The notes beneath the pieces are model-generated. The model was not told where the DNA came from and made no database searches. It saw only the letters and a list, made by a program, of their open reading frames with translations. This document shows positions 25,301 to 36,270 of a DNA stretch of 64,000 bases, piece after piece (within the stretch, counting starts at the first letter, position 1; each line of letters begins with the position of its first letter). The stretch is from Steinernema hermaphroditum (Eukaryota; Nematoda; Chromadorea; Rhabditida; Steinernematidae): contig CM059621.1 in assembly GCA_030435675.1 (NCBI GenBank), positions 4,402,001-4,466,000 on the forward strand, in the 5' to 3' direction. The position numbers and the translations under genes were made by a program.

Positions 25301-26552
25301 AACGAAGAATAAGCCAGGGTTACATCGTCATTACAACCGCACTACTTAGCAGCATGATAGGAGACAAATGACTCCAAGTGCTGGAATGTTAGGGTGTGGT
25401 GGCTATAGCTAATATGAGCAGGTGTCACAAGGCCACGTTGTGATGTATATATTTAATGACGAATGCCGCAGATTGACGTCATTGCGAGGCTGGAAGGAAT
25501 GAATAAACAAAAAAAAAACCGGCATGTTTAAGCAAATGAAAAATGCTGTCGACAGTGGAATGCGCCATTTGGGCCTTGTACTCGTACAAATCTGGATTAA
25601 AGATCATCCTGAAGATCATCCTCTTGGACTTGGTTTTTATACCTAGCTGGGAAGTCTCTTGCATAAAATAATCCTAGAAATTTGGGGTGCTTATCCCGTG
25701 ATCTCTGTTACTGCCGAAAAGACAGACAAGCTTCTTTCGAGGCCAAAATCGAGATTCGACAAATTTAGAGCAAGACACAGCAACGATCTGGAACACGACG
25801 GTTTCTGATATGAACAAAGGCCACCTATAAACAAAAATCTTGCTATGGATGATTGGCGGGTGGGAAGTAGAACTTCTCTTTACACTACAATACCGATGGC
25901 AATTTTGACTTTATTTTTTACAGCCATAAATTGGGCGTCATCTCAGTCGCGATAGGAGCCGGACCTTGCGACCAAACAGTGTGAAGAGCAAAGAACGCTC
26001 CGCACGTGTGTTGTTTTTCCGTGGCGGCCAAGTGGCATCAGGAGTAAACATGCAAACGAGAAGAGCTATGCGTTGTTGGAGCGAGAGTTTGACTTCAATC
26101 ATGGATACTCTTGTAGCAGTGCTTCTCGATTCGAGTTCCGAGGCCCTAAAGGAAACACCGAGACAACCGCTTCTAACTATCTTTTATATAAAGAGGGCAT
26201 TCACAGTACATATATCGTATAAGGGGACGTAAAGGGAGCGACGACGATCGGTGGGCGGACGGGGAAATGGCGATGGCCCGACCGCGACTCCCTCTCTCTC
26301 TTGCCGAGCTGGCAACTGTGGATCGTTACGGGTACGGTGAGCCGCGCCCACAACTCCGATACAGAGTGAATGAGTTGCTAGCCGTAATTTAAGGTTCTGA
26401 CCGTTCTGATAATGTAACAGTTCAATATGATAGATAACATCGTAGAATTACTCGAACCCATAACCGTCTTTATTCCCACGAAGAAATCGTTACAGAATCG
26501 CATACACTTAACTTACATTTAGCATTTAATCAGCATTGCCACACTCATTAAT
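22354..26552. other. 4.2-kb region without a convincing gene
   Basis: Frames here are short, lack paired splice sites and show no family motifs. 22480-23450 is notable for many CAGAC/GTCTG pentamers, and 23340-23560 is GC-rich with CGCGCGCAC runs. 24560-24800 is AT-rich with poly-A runs. The interval could contain promoters for the divergent neighbours or lineage-specific noncoding RNA; nothing visible decides this. Confidence 0.35.
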
Positions 26553-26848
26553 CTATTCTTCTTTTTCGCTTGCCTTCTTCGGCTTCTCTTCTGAAAGCAG
26601 CACCGAGATTGCCAGTCTATACAGTGGGCAAATGTACCTGGGTCCTCTTCCGTCCCTTTCTCGACGTCCCCTTCGTCTTCACCTACTTCCTCTTGAGCTT
26701 CCTCGCCTTCTTCGGTTTGTTGGTGAACAACCTTTTTCTCTCCAGGCTTCTGCTCGCTCTGCTTCGCTTTATCGCCGACGACGGCGTCGTGAACGGCAGT
26801 AGCCGCATCGGTGAGCTTCTCCTTGGCTTTTTCGATGATTCCCGACAT
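26553..26848 (-). CDS. LEA-like hydrophilic small protein
   Basis: Two exons (26638-26848, 26553-26590) joined by a 47-nt GT-AG intron give 82 residues. The start MSGIIEKAKEKLTDAATAVH contains 11-mer-like alternation of Lys/Ala/Thr with small hydrophobics, as in group 3 LEA-type helices, followed by a Glu/Lys-rich disordered tail (EEGEEAQEEVGEDEGDVEKG) ending KKASEKEE. No signal peptide or membrane segment. LEA-like proteins protect against water loss; that function here is only suggested by composition. The unspliced frame reads through to a different C terminus with cysteines, which I consider an artefact. Confidence 0.65.
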
Positions 26849-27304
26849 CTCTATATATCACAAAAGCACATTTTTTATTCGGAAAGGGAAACGACACACG
26901 ATACGGACGGGAATGAAATGCAATCTGGCATATGTGGCGCTGACAGAGGGGCGAGATGCCTGATTAGCATAATCCTGCAATGCCCGAGTGAAAATAACAA
27001 GCGATTTCATCATCGATGTGTGGCGTTGATTTTTGCCCTTTCTGCTGCACACATGTCCACTCAGCACAAACAGAAATGGAGAGAAATATTTGGATAGGCT
27101 GTGATCGTTCGATGGTGGTTCGATACCATAACGTGGTGGACACGAAACGTATGGAGGTCGGCAGGTTTGTCGAAAATCTCCCACATCTCGCCAAGAAGAC
27201 CGTCAGTACCGTCCGCCCGCGCCTCGCAATTTGAAGATCCACTTCAACCTCAAAGTCTGTACCGCCGGTCACTCTGATGATAAAATAAAGCTGTGAAAGT
27301 CCTT

Positions 27305-27575
27305 GAGAGCGAACTACTACGGGTTTTCGTTTCGCCCGCTGTGCTTCACCATAGTCTCTTCATCTCTTCGAAGTCTGCGTCCACTGATGCAACAGCGAAC
27401 TTCGACTCCGACGTTGTGCCCTGCGCCGAAAAAAGGAGAGAAAAACGGTCATCTACGATTCTTCGTTGTGCTTCTACGTGTAGTCATAGATATGTTGTCT
27501 TGAGAGCGAGTAACCACGTGTTTTCGTTTCGTACGCTGAGCCCCACCATCGGCCTCTTCATTGCTTCGAAGCCTG
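27305..27575. repeat. Diverged tandem duplication, unit about 195 bp
   Basis: The stretch 27305-27380 (GAGAGCGAAC...GTTTTCGTTTCG...CTCTTCGAAGTCTGC) recurs at 27500-27575 with about 75-80% identity by eye. The sequence between is unrelated to known genes. It may be a partial copy of an older element or duplicated 5' region. Confidence 0.5.
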
Positions 27576-27902
27576 CAACATATGAGCCGTGGAACTGACA
27601 TATGATCGGGAAGTAAGAGGCTCTCTGCAAATTGAACAAAGCTGGAATGTATCAAAGGATAATCACTGAACGTCGTGGTGCAGGATGGCCATATTTCTTT
27701 ACTTGACGGTTCTCTTTTACGGAGCTATTGAAGTTATTAAAGTTTTCCTATTGATTGACATTCGGAAGAGGGTCTCCCAGAAATGCCTGCAAAGCCGCTG
27801 AATATTCATGACCCTTGCAAAACCGTCTGAAGATGCCGTCGCCCACACCTTGATTCATTTACAAAACGCTAGCGCACAGCAAAATCTTAATTCTTCACTA
27901 GC

Positions 27903-28423
27903 ATGTGCTTCTGGATCGCCATCTTCCTTGCAGCCTCTTCAATTTGTGTCGGCGCCAACGTGCCTTCTGCCTTCGATGGAGGCTGGCAGCTCATCGAGTC
28001 AAAGAATTTCGATGCGTACATGAAGGAGCTCGGAATTGGGATTCTTGCCCGCACAGCCATCGAAAATGTGAACCCTTCGCTCGCTGTGTCCGTCGCTGGC
28101 AATACGTGGAAACTGTACTACACGTCGTTCTACAAGAACTATTGGATTGAGTTTGAGCTGAACAAAGAGGTCGAACATGAAACTTTCGATGGCCGCTGGA
28201 TGAAGTCCATCTTCAGCTTTATCAACGGAAAGCTTATCCAAAAGGAGAGTCCGATCTCGGTGGGTGATGCTCAACCAGCTTGTAAACACGGTTACTTCAG
28301 CACAAGGACAAATCGTCTAAGATCGTGCGATACGTCGATGGAGATAGACTCATCGTGCTTCTCAAGTGTGGCACCGTTGAAGCAAAGCGCGTTTATCAAA
28401 GAACATATGCTATACTCGACTGA
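27903..28423 (+). CDS. Secreted fatty-acid-binding protein (lbp-1/As-p18 type)
   Basis: Two exons (27903-28259, 28301-28423) give 159 residues, the usual size for the secreted nematode FABPs. Residues 1-18 are a signal peptide (MCFWIAIFLAASSICVGA). The FABP fold is clear: FDGGWQLIESKNFDAYMKELG, then beta strands through WKLYYTSFYKNYWIEF, GRWMKSIFSFINGKLIQK, and the C-terminal signature VRYVDGDRLIVLL ... VEAKRVYQR with the carboxylate-binding Arg/Tyr pair. It should carry fatty acids in the extracellular or perivitelline space. The 41-nt intron must be removed; without splicing the last strands are read out of frame. Acceptor-like TTCACTAG precedes the ATG. Confidence 0.92.
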
Positions 28424-29568
28424 CTTGCGCTTTATAATTCTTGAGCAATGAATTCTCTTCGAAATTCTCTTTGTTGAACTTTGAATTTAACAACGTTAGA
28501 TAAACCACTGGTTTATATTCCATTTATATTCCAGGATCAATGGCGTTACGCCAACTTCGGTGAAAAGAGATCAAAATGCGGATTTCAAAAGGAGTCTTTT
28601 TTTTCAAATGGAGCAGTTGGCCTCAACTCGCGGATAAAAAATCACCTAATTCAGTTAGAAATGGATCTAGAAGGAAGGGTTCAAGTTTTGGGTTCATCAA
28701 CGAGGACGTGAGAGAGATCCATTGGACTTTAGGTTGATTGGAGTAACCGATAACGCACATTGGAGAGCAACTAACGTTTAGTGAAGTAGGAAGCTTAGTA
28801 ATACTAAGAAGCTTACTATAAGTTTACTTACTAATAATATCCTTATTTGAGTTTCGTGAGGCAACCGGAGACCGATAAACAAATAAAAAACCATTTTCTC
28901 TGCGATATTTTGCTGCCAGTACGTGAAGGTACTTCTAGAATTTCGGAAAACCTCTCCGCTCGGAGATATGGCGTAAAAGAGTGCCTTCGGCATACTGTTG
29001 ACCAGAAAAGTTGACCACCGACATCTTCCCATTCCGTTCGAAGCGCTTTTAACAGCTTGCTGTTGCTGAATTGGCGTCTTTTGGTGTGGACTTTCTTTAT
29101 CAACAGCCCCGAAATCACCCTTCAAAATAATTGCGTCTTATCTCCGAGAGGAGCGGTCGAAACGTTGTAAAAGAAAGGGTTGCTTCTTCGCAAAAAAATC
29201 GCAAAAAAGAGGATGTCGCTATCTTTATGCAGCAGACTGTATTTAGTGTACAAGTGAAGAAATCTTGTGGAAGTGTTTGTGTGGTTGTGATTCATTGCGA
29301 AAGTGTTTCATTTGTGTGCGAGAGGGGCGCGGTTCAGTTCCGCACTGGAACTCGATTTCGTGAACTGTCCGAAATCGACCGCTCCTCGATGATCATTCCA
29401 ATTACTCGCATGTGGACGCTTGTACGCAGACGTTGTGTTTTTACATATGCGCGCGACCGTGACCAACTGATAGCGGCGCTGATAAGCAGTTGGCTTCCGG
29501 TGTGGGCTGAATTCGAAAGTGTAGCAAGTGTGGCTCTATTAGGAAATAGTTACCAAATTTGTTTTTGA
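28424..29568. other. Intergenic, no gene called
   Basis: Overlapping frames on both strands (28778-29125 minus, 29131-29568 plus) lack splice signals and family motifs. Nothing else is supported. Confidence 0.3.
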
Positions 29569-29763
29569 TTGACAGAATATTATCTTAATTGACAAAACGG
29601 CATTGAATTGACAGAACTGTATTTATACTGATAAAACTCCATTTTGACTGACAAAAACACAGTTCGTTGACAAAACTAAATTTCATTGACAGAGCGTTCT
29701 TTAGCCGTTGACTGCCCTATGATTAGGGTGCCGTTCGGTCAATATAAATACAATTCTGTCAAG
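29569..29763. repeat. TTGACA array, 19-20-nt period, with inverted copy
   Basis: A core of TTGACA(A/G)AAC or close variants starts at 29569, 29589, 29608, 29628, 29648, 29667 and 29686: spacings of 20, 19, 20, 20, 19 and 19. A weaker copy begins at 29708. The core is conserved while the intervening bases vary. At about 29737-29763 the reverse complement of one pair of units (TTGACAGAATTGTATTTATA) appears, making an inverted end. No coding capacity. Confidence 0.7.
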
Positions 29764-30489
29764 TCACTGGCGACAAATGGCGATTTTGGCGGCAGCTTCA
29801 TTCTAATGGCCTTTCATTGATCCTTGCCATGAATTGTTCTCTGCCACACCCATATTGTCAGCGAACTTTGAGTGAGAAGAGAGTGAGAAGGCTGGTTTGA
29901 GTTTGAGAATAAGAGTTGCAAACGGCTTCTCGAAGATCTGTCGGGGATGAATTGCTGCCGGGACTAAGTTCCTTTCCTGTTCCGGTTGCCTCGTCAAGCA
30001 TAACTTGACCCCATGTTGAACTTTTCGTATAGTTATCCAAACGAAATCATCAAGTGCATACAAACTAGAGATTTGTACAAAACACAACTCAATCACCGTA
30101 CATTTAACACGTAATATCCCATATTATCCTTGGAATTGGCGATATTTTCTGAAGGCCAACACCTACTCACGTCCGACGATTTCGTTTGTTGTTTTCAGTG
30201 TACAATTAATGTGCTTCACCGCTACATAATTGAATGTAAGTCTATCGAAGATTTGATTGGACGTCAGTGGCGTCTGTTCTTAAGCCGTCATTGGCTGGTA
30301 GTCCATTGCAGCAATCGCCTCAGTAATATGTTCTACGCTGTTTCTTAGTATCATTGAATCAAAATACGTAAGCAGATATTATGTACATCAACGATCTCAA
30401 ACATTTTTAGAGTTTGAACAAAGGCGTAGTATCTACAATTTATTGTTTTTAGTTCACATCGCGATAACTTATTGTTCACAAAAAAGCAA

Positions 30490-30897
30490 TCAGAGTTCGG
30501 CATGGCTTCGTCCAATAGGTCTTCTGGTGCCTTTGAGACACAGCCACTTCTTCAACCACTTAACGAACTTCAGGGAATACTCTTCGTGGCCGTTGTAGTG
30601 ATAAGTTTGCCATTGAATTTTCGAATTATCTATGTAAGCTGTGCTTGTGGGGCCTTGCTCTTCCATGACCACTTTAGATTTTCGTTTCGAGACCGGCATA
30701 CCGGAGCCTGGAATGCTATAGAATTATGACTCATATTGGACTCGCTCAGTGCTTGATTGCTCCAGGAGTACTTTTCCAAGGTGTCCTCAAACTCATCGCC
30801 TACGATCCTCTGAATTTGGCTTCGATAGCGGTTATGGCGTTTCCGCCCATAAGCCGAGCAGAGGCCATTTTGCAACTGGTTTTGGCACTTAATCGCC
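30490..30897 (-). other. Possible gene fragment, frame disrupted
   Basis: Two adjoining minus-strand frames (30702-30897 after a TTTTAG acceptor, and 30490-30699) have coding-like composition (RIVGDEFEDTLEKYSW; KIQWQTYHYNGHEEYSLKF) and meet with a small frame change. It may be a short spliced gene or a degraded exon pair. Family not recognised. Confidence 0.25.
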
Positions 30898-31339
30898 TAA
30901 AAATCATTTGTCAACTGCGATACTCGTCGACTTTTCATACGGTAGGTGATGAAGCAAGCGCAAGGCGTAATGAGTGGAATTCGACAATAACGATGCTTAT
31001 GAACCGTCAAAATATGTGCTTTTTGGTATACTCATGAAATAGATTTTCACAATTTTTTTCATGATTTTACTTCATGAATCAAAGGCGTTACGCCTTGCAT
31101 GACACCGATTAATAGACAACAGAGGATATCACTTGTAGACGGCTTCATTTCTCATGAAATAAAAAAAAAGTGAAATTAGGACATGCTGCTTGAGCGTCGC
31201 ATAGCGAACGGATAACCGTGAACTTGGCTTCTATACCGGCCCTTGAACAGAGAAAGTATGTGTATCGCCATGGATCGGCTAATTGGGCTTGTCTCTATTT
31301 ATCTACGCTCTCTGGGAGATGAGCGATGAAAGAATTCGG

Positions 31340-31470
31340 ATAAGGTATTGAGCGGCTGATCGTTGGATCTGCTGAGCCAACGACTGAGTCGGGTGAACGA
31401 ATGGTGAATCGGCTGAACGGCTGATTAGCCGAGTCCGCCGGTCATACAGCTGATTCGTTGAACATCCCTG
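31340..31470. repeat. Degenerate CGGCTGA-rich simple repeat
   Basis: Several GAGCGGCTGAT, ATCGGCTGAACGG, CGGCTGATTAGCC and CAGCTGATTCG blocks occur in about 120 bp. No larger structure or coding frame is supported. Confidence 0.4.
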
Positions 31471-31935
31471 GTCCAAACGAAGTGATGAACTATTTAAGGC
31501 CACTCACAAAGGAGTTTTCCGAATTGTGCGCCAGAGATCGACACGAAAGTTGGTGCACAGGTAGGCGTACATTAGTGAATGTCATTCAAAAGAGCTCGGC
31601 TTATACGTACAAGTGACCGTACAAACACCCTTCGAAAGCATGGGTGTAAATACAGGCATGATTGACGATGACTTCCATTGTCAATATGTGATGTATCCGG
31701 TCGTTTCCTTTCCCACCATGTTTAGATCAAAGCTCTTCCTGCAGTCATGACTTCTCTTTATTTTCGTATTTGGCATGTAGCTTTGGCTCTATCGATCCAC
31801 TTTCTCACTAATGAATTTTAAGTCTACCGGGCATTCGCTAGTTGTAATCGGATTGCTTGTACTCATGACTGGAATTCAACTAGGAACGACGGTCAAGGCT
31901 GCATAACAAGGAAAGGAAACGAAAATAGATACTGC

Positions 31936-32000
31936 AAGGGGAGTCGAACCCAAACGTCAGAAAACTAACAGAAAAGAAACATATCGTTTCAACCACCCAG
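31936..32000 (-). repeat. tRNA-like Pol III head (SINE-type)
   Basis: Read on the minus strand there is an A-box-like TGGTTGAAACG near 31990 and a good B box GGTTCGACTCC near 31945, about 40 bases apart. The cloverleaf stems are not convincing, so it is not called as a tRNA gene. Similar heads occur near 38016-38076, 38438-38500 and 62400-62463. Confidence 0.4.
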
Positions 32001-32014
32001 ACAGGAAATATGCA

Positions 32015-32891
32015 TTGGGTTGGCACATTGAAAATGGGACACTTTTGTAAGCATTCATATTTTCAGCCACTCAAGGTATTCACCATTCGTGCGAGCAACT
32101 ACAGCCTACTTCTCGGGCAAAAGGCGAATGCCGCGTTCGTACAAAATGCCCGGTTAGGAGACAAAATGTTTTGCTCAAATTCTTTGTCTTGTTTTGAGCA
32201 GTGCCCCGTGATGTCTCCATTAACGGATGGGTGCAGATCACAGTAAGATAGAGCTAAGATAGTACTATATAAACAGTCAGCCAAGAATCTCTTAGTTCAA
32301 AGTGGAGAGCCATTTGCGGGATAAACTTAAAAATGTGAGGTCTCAGGCGCCACTGGTAAAGTGTGACTTTTCCCATATTTTGCTTTTATTTCTGTAAAGT
32401 GTAAATGAGACCGTGAAGCCACTATGTGGGCATGATAGTTGTGAGTGTCACCCACATGCTGCATGTCCCCATTGTTTGTTACAGTACTTAAATATTGGGA
32501 AAGGTTAGAGGTAGCGGGACATGGTGATCGGAAGGGTCAATCTTTTTGAAAGTTGCTCATGCTGTGATGCGTGACGAACACAGCGGTGCTTTCGGTAGGT
32601 ATGACTCAGTAATGTACGTGATTGAAAGCATTCACCGTCCAACACACAATTAATACCATAGGAAACCCTTCATCACTTCACATTTCGCCATCTCGAGGTG
32701 CCAAAAAAATGACCGTCAAGATAGAATAGGCCTGCAACATCAAGAGGCATACAACGTATAAGTCGCCAGTCATAGTTTAGGGTGGCAGCTCACTGAACTC
32801 CACAAAGCGCCCATCGATTTTGCCGCAACTCTAAATATGGCGAAAAAATGGAATGTTTACCAAGTGTCCCATTTTCAATGTGCCAAACCAA
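32015..32891. mobile_element. Non-autonomous mariner-like element, 0.88 kb
   Basis: Left end TTGGGTTGGCACATTGAAAA (32015) is matched as reverse complement at the right end (TTGGTTTGGCACATTGAAAA, ending 32891); the next bases outside the right end are TA. The ends resemble mariner terminal repeats. Internally only tiny frames remain. The right third is homologous to 60205-60550 and a smaller piece to 46480-46610, so this is a dispersed family. Confidence 0.75.
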
Positions 32892-33152
32892 TATAAGCCG
32901 AGGCTGTTTTGAGGTTTCCATTCAACAATGTATGCCTACATGTGCGTCAATTTTCAGCTCGATTCTATTTCTACCTTGCAAGATTCTTTAGGTAAGCTTC
33001 TAATTTCTCTTCCGATCCTTGGAATTGCAAGGAACACAGATCATTTTCGTAAAGGAAAAAGGGTCGATTCCACAGAATTTGATAAATTGGGGCAACTAAT
33101 CTTTGTAGCCATCTATTTGTCTTGATGAAGACCTGTAAGTTGTCGTGTTCAG

Positions 33153-33707
33153 ATTCTGCTTGTTGTCGCCTGGACATTTGGTATTCTCTTCTACGCCTCG
33201 TACTTTGCTTTTTCGTCGTCGTATTCGATATCCGTGTCCATCACCGAAATGCTTCCGACGTATGACCTTTCAAAGCCGTTATCAGCTGTTGTCCGCAAAC
33301 TGGCCACCACTTTCTACGTAGTCATGAGCAGCGCGACTTTGGCTATATACGTTGTTATCATAATCTACATACTCTACTAAAAGCGCTCAACGGAACAAGC
33401 GATTAAGTGTAGCAGAGAAAAAGTCATCTTCGTCTATGCATGCACTCGATTTCTTTTTGACGTGATCAACTCTTTATCGTTGTTGTTTCGACCTTTCACT
33501 GGCGACATTCTGATGCAGTTCTTGTTGAGTTTCGGTTATCCATTCAACTACCTCTGCCTGCCATCGCTTCTCTACTTACTGTTAAATAGGTGATTGAGAA
33601 ATGCTGCTGTGTTGGTACATAGACTGAGGAATTTCAGGGAAATTCGAAGGCAATTCCTCCCACTCAACAAGCCTTTTTTCACAATCTCTGCAAATCGGAT
33701 GTCCTAA
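33153..33707 (+). pseudogene. Broken seven-transmembrane chemoreceptor
   Basis: From an acceptor at 33151 the frame encodes three or four hydrophobic segments (ILLVVAWTFGILFYASYFAF; FYVVMSSATLAIYVVIIIY; FLLSFGYPFNYLCLPSLLY) typical of the second half of a nematode serpentine receptor. A TAA at 33378-33380 interrupts the third intracellular loop just before KRSTEQAIKCSREK. A GT-AG intron (33590-33637) then leads to a basic tail REIRRQFLP and a stop at 33705-33707. The first three membrane segments are not found upstream. It is therefore a truncated, nonsense-containing pseudogene, unless the in-frame stop is a sequence error. Class not certain (Srx/Srt-like by the tail). Confidence 0.65.
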
Positions 33708-33759
33708 GACATGGTAGTGGGTAGTCAACGCTGTATTCAACTTAAACAATCAATGATAT

Positions 33760-34000
33760 TTCTAAAATCGAACTGGCCGGTTGTATGGCACTTGTATGAA
33801 TCGTCGAAACTCCCACAACGGCGACGGAATCACTCCTCGTTGGGTCATTTGGGCACATATACGGAGCACTGTTTTGGAGAGATCGGTTGCTGGTCACGCC
33901 GCCAGTGGTGGTGTCCTCAGAGCGTCGGTGTCCTTCAGGATTACGCTCTTAATGTGGTTGTACTTAGTGGGTACTGAATACAGAACACTTTGTGGACATA
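33760..34000 (+). mobile_element. Possible degraded reverse-transcriptase fragment
   Basis: A broken frame includes RQWWCPQSVGVLQDYALN, which resembles the GCPQGGVLSP motif of non-LTR reverse transcriptases. No other RT block can be aligned with confidence. Confidence 0.25.
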
Positions 34001-34729
34001 GTCTAAATCCTCGATATTTACTGCTGGCTTTTAACAACCAAATGGATAGTAACGAACGACTACGATGACGCGAAACGCCTCCATGAAAGACATCGGGTAC
34101 GATGGACTGACGATTCCAAGATACTACCAGGCCGCTGGAATGAAACATCTGACAACGATTGGTCATCATATTGTGAACGCTACGTTCGATGAGACCCGAG
34201 ATAGCTAATAAATGAAATGAAATTAGTGCTGGGACCAAAATCGAGCACTGCGTTGTTCGAGGTACAAGCATTTTACAGGCAGCTTTAAGTACATCTTAAT
34301 ACAATATACTAGACAAGAAATCTCGTTACCAACTTGAAGGGCATGAAGAATAAGGTCATATAGGCAAAAAAGCAGAATGTGCCCTACCTTATTCTGTAGT
34401 GTTTCCAAGTCATTTTGACCATAAATGTGCAATGTTTCGAGAAGACCATAAAGAGCTACATTGAGTTGTTCATGTTGAAGAATCTACGCCGGAGCCTGAA
34501 CTAAGCGTAGATGTTAGGCCTATGCAAATATGCTCCATTTGGACCGCCCGGCTCTAACGAGTATATATCATAACATTGTCTATGACGACAAACAACCACT
34601 TCCACAATAAGCAGGTGCAAAAAGTGATGATCTGTGAGGCAGACATGTTTGTTCACACTATTGTTCATATCACCTGTAACTGTTAAGTAAAAAATAGTTT
34701 GGTCCATTTTACGACTAGTCTAGAAGTCG

Positions 34730-35644
34730 ATGTTTACCGAAGTTTACGTCTCCATTTACGTCTTCACATCGTGCCTTTCTGCTTTTTTTCTGTACATCCT
34801 AATAGCGACTCGTAACAAAAAGACACGTATCTTTACATACTACATTTTGAACTGCTTCGTGCATAACTACTTATTCCATTTCCTATGGGACATAGTTCTC
34901 GAACCGGAGTTCTTGAACACTGTAATGTGTGTCAAAGTCCATGGTCTATCATCGTACATGTCCAAATACGGCATTCACCTTTGCTTCTGTGCTGTGACTG
35001 CATTAATAAACAACATAATGGCAAGTAGCTTGCACCTGGGAACATACCATTTGATAGGCCTCCGCTATCCTGACCTTTCGAAGAAAATGTGTTCTATGAG
35101 GCACTTCGTCTTATGCTGTGGCTGCTACATTCTCAGTGCTATCATCGTCTTCATCACCGTTTTTTATTCTATCAGTTTCGACTATTTGGAAGAGAACAAC
35201 GACGTTGTGTGCTATGTTCCGTCTACAAATGAAGCAACAAAATACGCGAATATTCTTGCAGCTATCAAGTTTATACTTATGGCTTTTACAGCTCTTGCAA
35301 TCCTGTTGAGCTTGGTTATGTATTTGATCAAAAATCAAACTGAACAAAACAGACAAGATATACAGTGGGTTATGGCAACATTGTGTATTCTTAGCGCCAT
35401 CCCTTTATTTATGGGGACTATTCCGTTTATTTTGCTGCTACTGTGGTCCACCTATACATTGCATTCTTCATCGTTTGCCCTATTTGCAAACATGTCTACA
35501 TTCGGCGCAACGATGCACTTTCCCTGTTCGCTTATTGTCGGACTTTTCGGATTTGGGCCTTACAGAAAAGGTGTGATGAAAGTGATGCGTCGTAAGAGAA
35601 TCCAGCAAGAACTACCGGTTACCGGAACAACCATACGTCTTTAA
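34730..35644 (+). CDS. Intronless seven-transmembrane chemoreceptor (group A)
   Basis: A single exon of 304 residues with about seven hydrophobic segments and a short basic tail (FGPYRKGVMKVMRRKR), the pattern of nematode Str/Srh-like chemoreceptors. It shares with the receptors at 39356 and 62701 the motifs NKKTRIF, LEPEFLNTVMCVKVHG, YPDLSKKM, and a DVVCYV segment in the extracellular loop, so the three are paralogs. Expected role: ligand detection in ciliated sensory neurons through G proteins. Nematode chemoreceptor genes usually have several introns; intronless copies suggest origin by retroposition or complete intron loss in an ancestor of this group. Confidence 0.85.
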   Translation: MFTEVYVSIYVFTSCLSAFFLYILIATRNKKTRIFTYYILNCFVHNYLFHFLWDIVLEPEFLNTVMCVKVHGLSSYMSKYGIHLCFCAVTALINNIMASSLHLGTYHLIGLRYPDLSKKMCSMRHFVLCCGCYILSAIIVFITVFYSISFDYLEENNDVVCYVPSTNEATKYANILAAIKFILMAFTALAILLSLVMYLIKNQTEQNRQDIQWVMATLCILSAIPLFMGTIPFILLLLWSTYTLHSSSFALFANMSTFGATMHFPCSLIVGLFGFGPYRKGVMKVMRRKRIQQELPVTGTTIRL

Positions 35645-35963
35645 GTTCAAAGCTACAGCTTAAAGGCTTATTTGTATGCAGTATTGTCTACTGGGCCTCA
35701 TAAATAAATAAAACGATTCGATTGTTGCGGTTAAAAACAGAAAGGTTGAAGAAAAATACTGGTCAAGAACAAGAAAAAACCAAAAAACGGCCATTTTTAG
35801 GCACGTGAACCAGGGATTGGCCCATGACGCGATTTTACATCAGTTCAAGAGCCTTCTAACCAACATATCTTTTCAACGTGTGCGTCCTCCCCGCTATGCA
35901 CTACGGCACTACCACTCATGAAGAAATGCATATTCTAGACAGGAATTTACACCCCAAATCTAT

Positions 35964-36270
35964 CCATCGCTACCTGATTACTTGTTGCGCTCGGCGTCGC
36001 CATCTTCTGCTGCCTATTTTCTTCGTGAAATCATCGCTCCATCGGGTCCGAGGTCTTCCAAGAGGCCTCATCACAGGAGGACGCAATTCTTCTAGTCTAC
36101 CTGCCCATTTTTCCGGGTTTTCGCTCGCCATCTTCCAAGCGAATTTCCATTTTCTTCTTCTTGCAGCTTCATCGATGTCTTTCACCTTCGTGACGCCTCG
36201 GAGCCACTTATCGCTCCTGCTGTCTATTAGACGGACTTTGACCATTCACCTCTCCATCCTTGGCTGCTAA
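35964..36270 (-). mobile_element. 3' fragment of an RTE-like non-LTR retrotransposon
   Basis: The minus-strand peptide contains the C-terminal signature of RTE/LINE polyproteins: an arginine-rich RRRKWKFAWKMA block, RLEELRPP, then RPLGRPRTRWSDDF close to the end. Reverse transcriptase and endonuclease domains are absent, so this is a 5'-truncated insertion. Confidence 0.7.

Noticed and set aside
29131..29568. 145-codon plus frame
   Set aside because: Coding-unlike composition, no motif, begins at a TTG-type start and abuts a repeat array.
35878..36270. 130-codon plus frame
   Set aside because: It is antisense to the LINE C-terminal fragment at 35964-36270.
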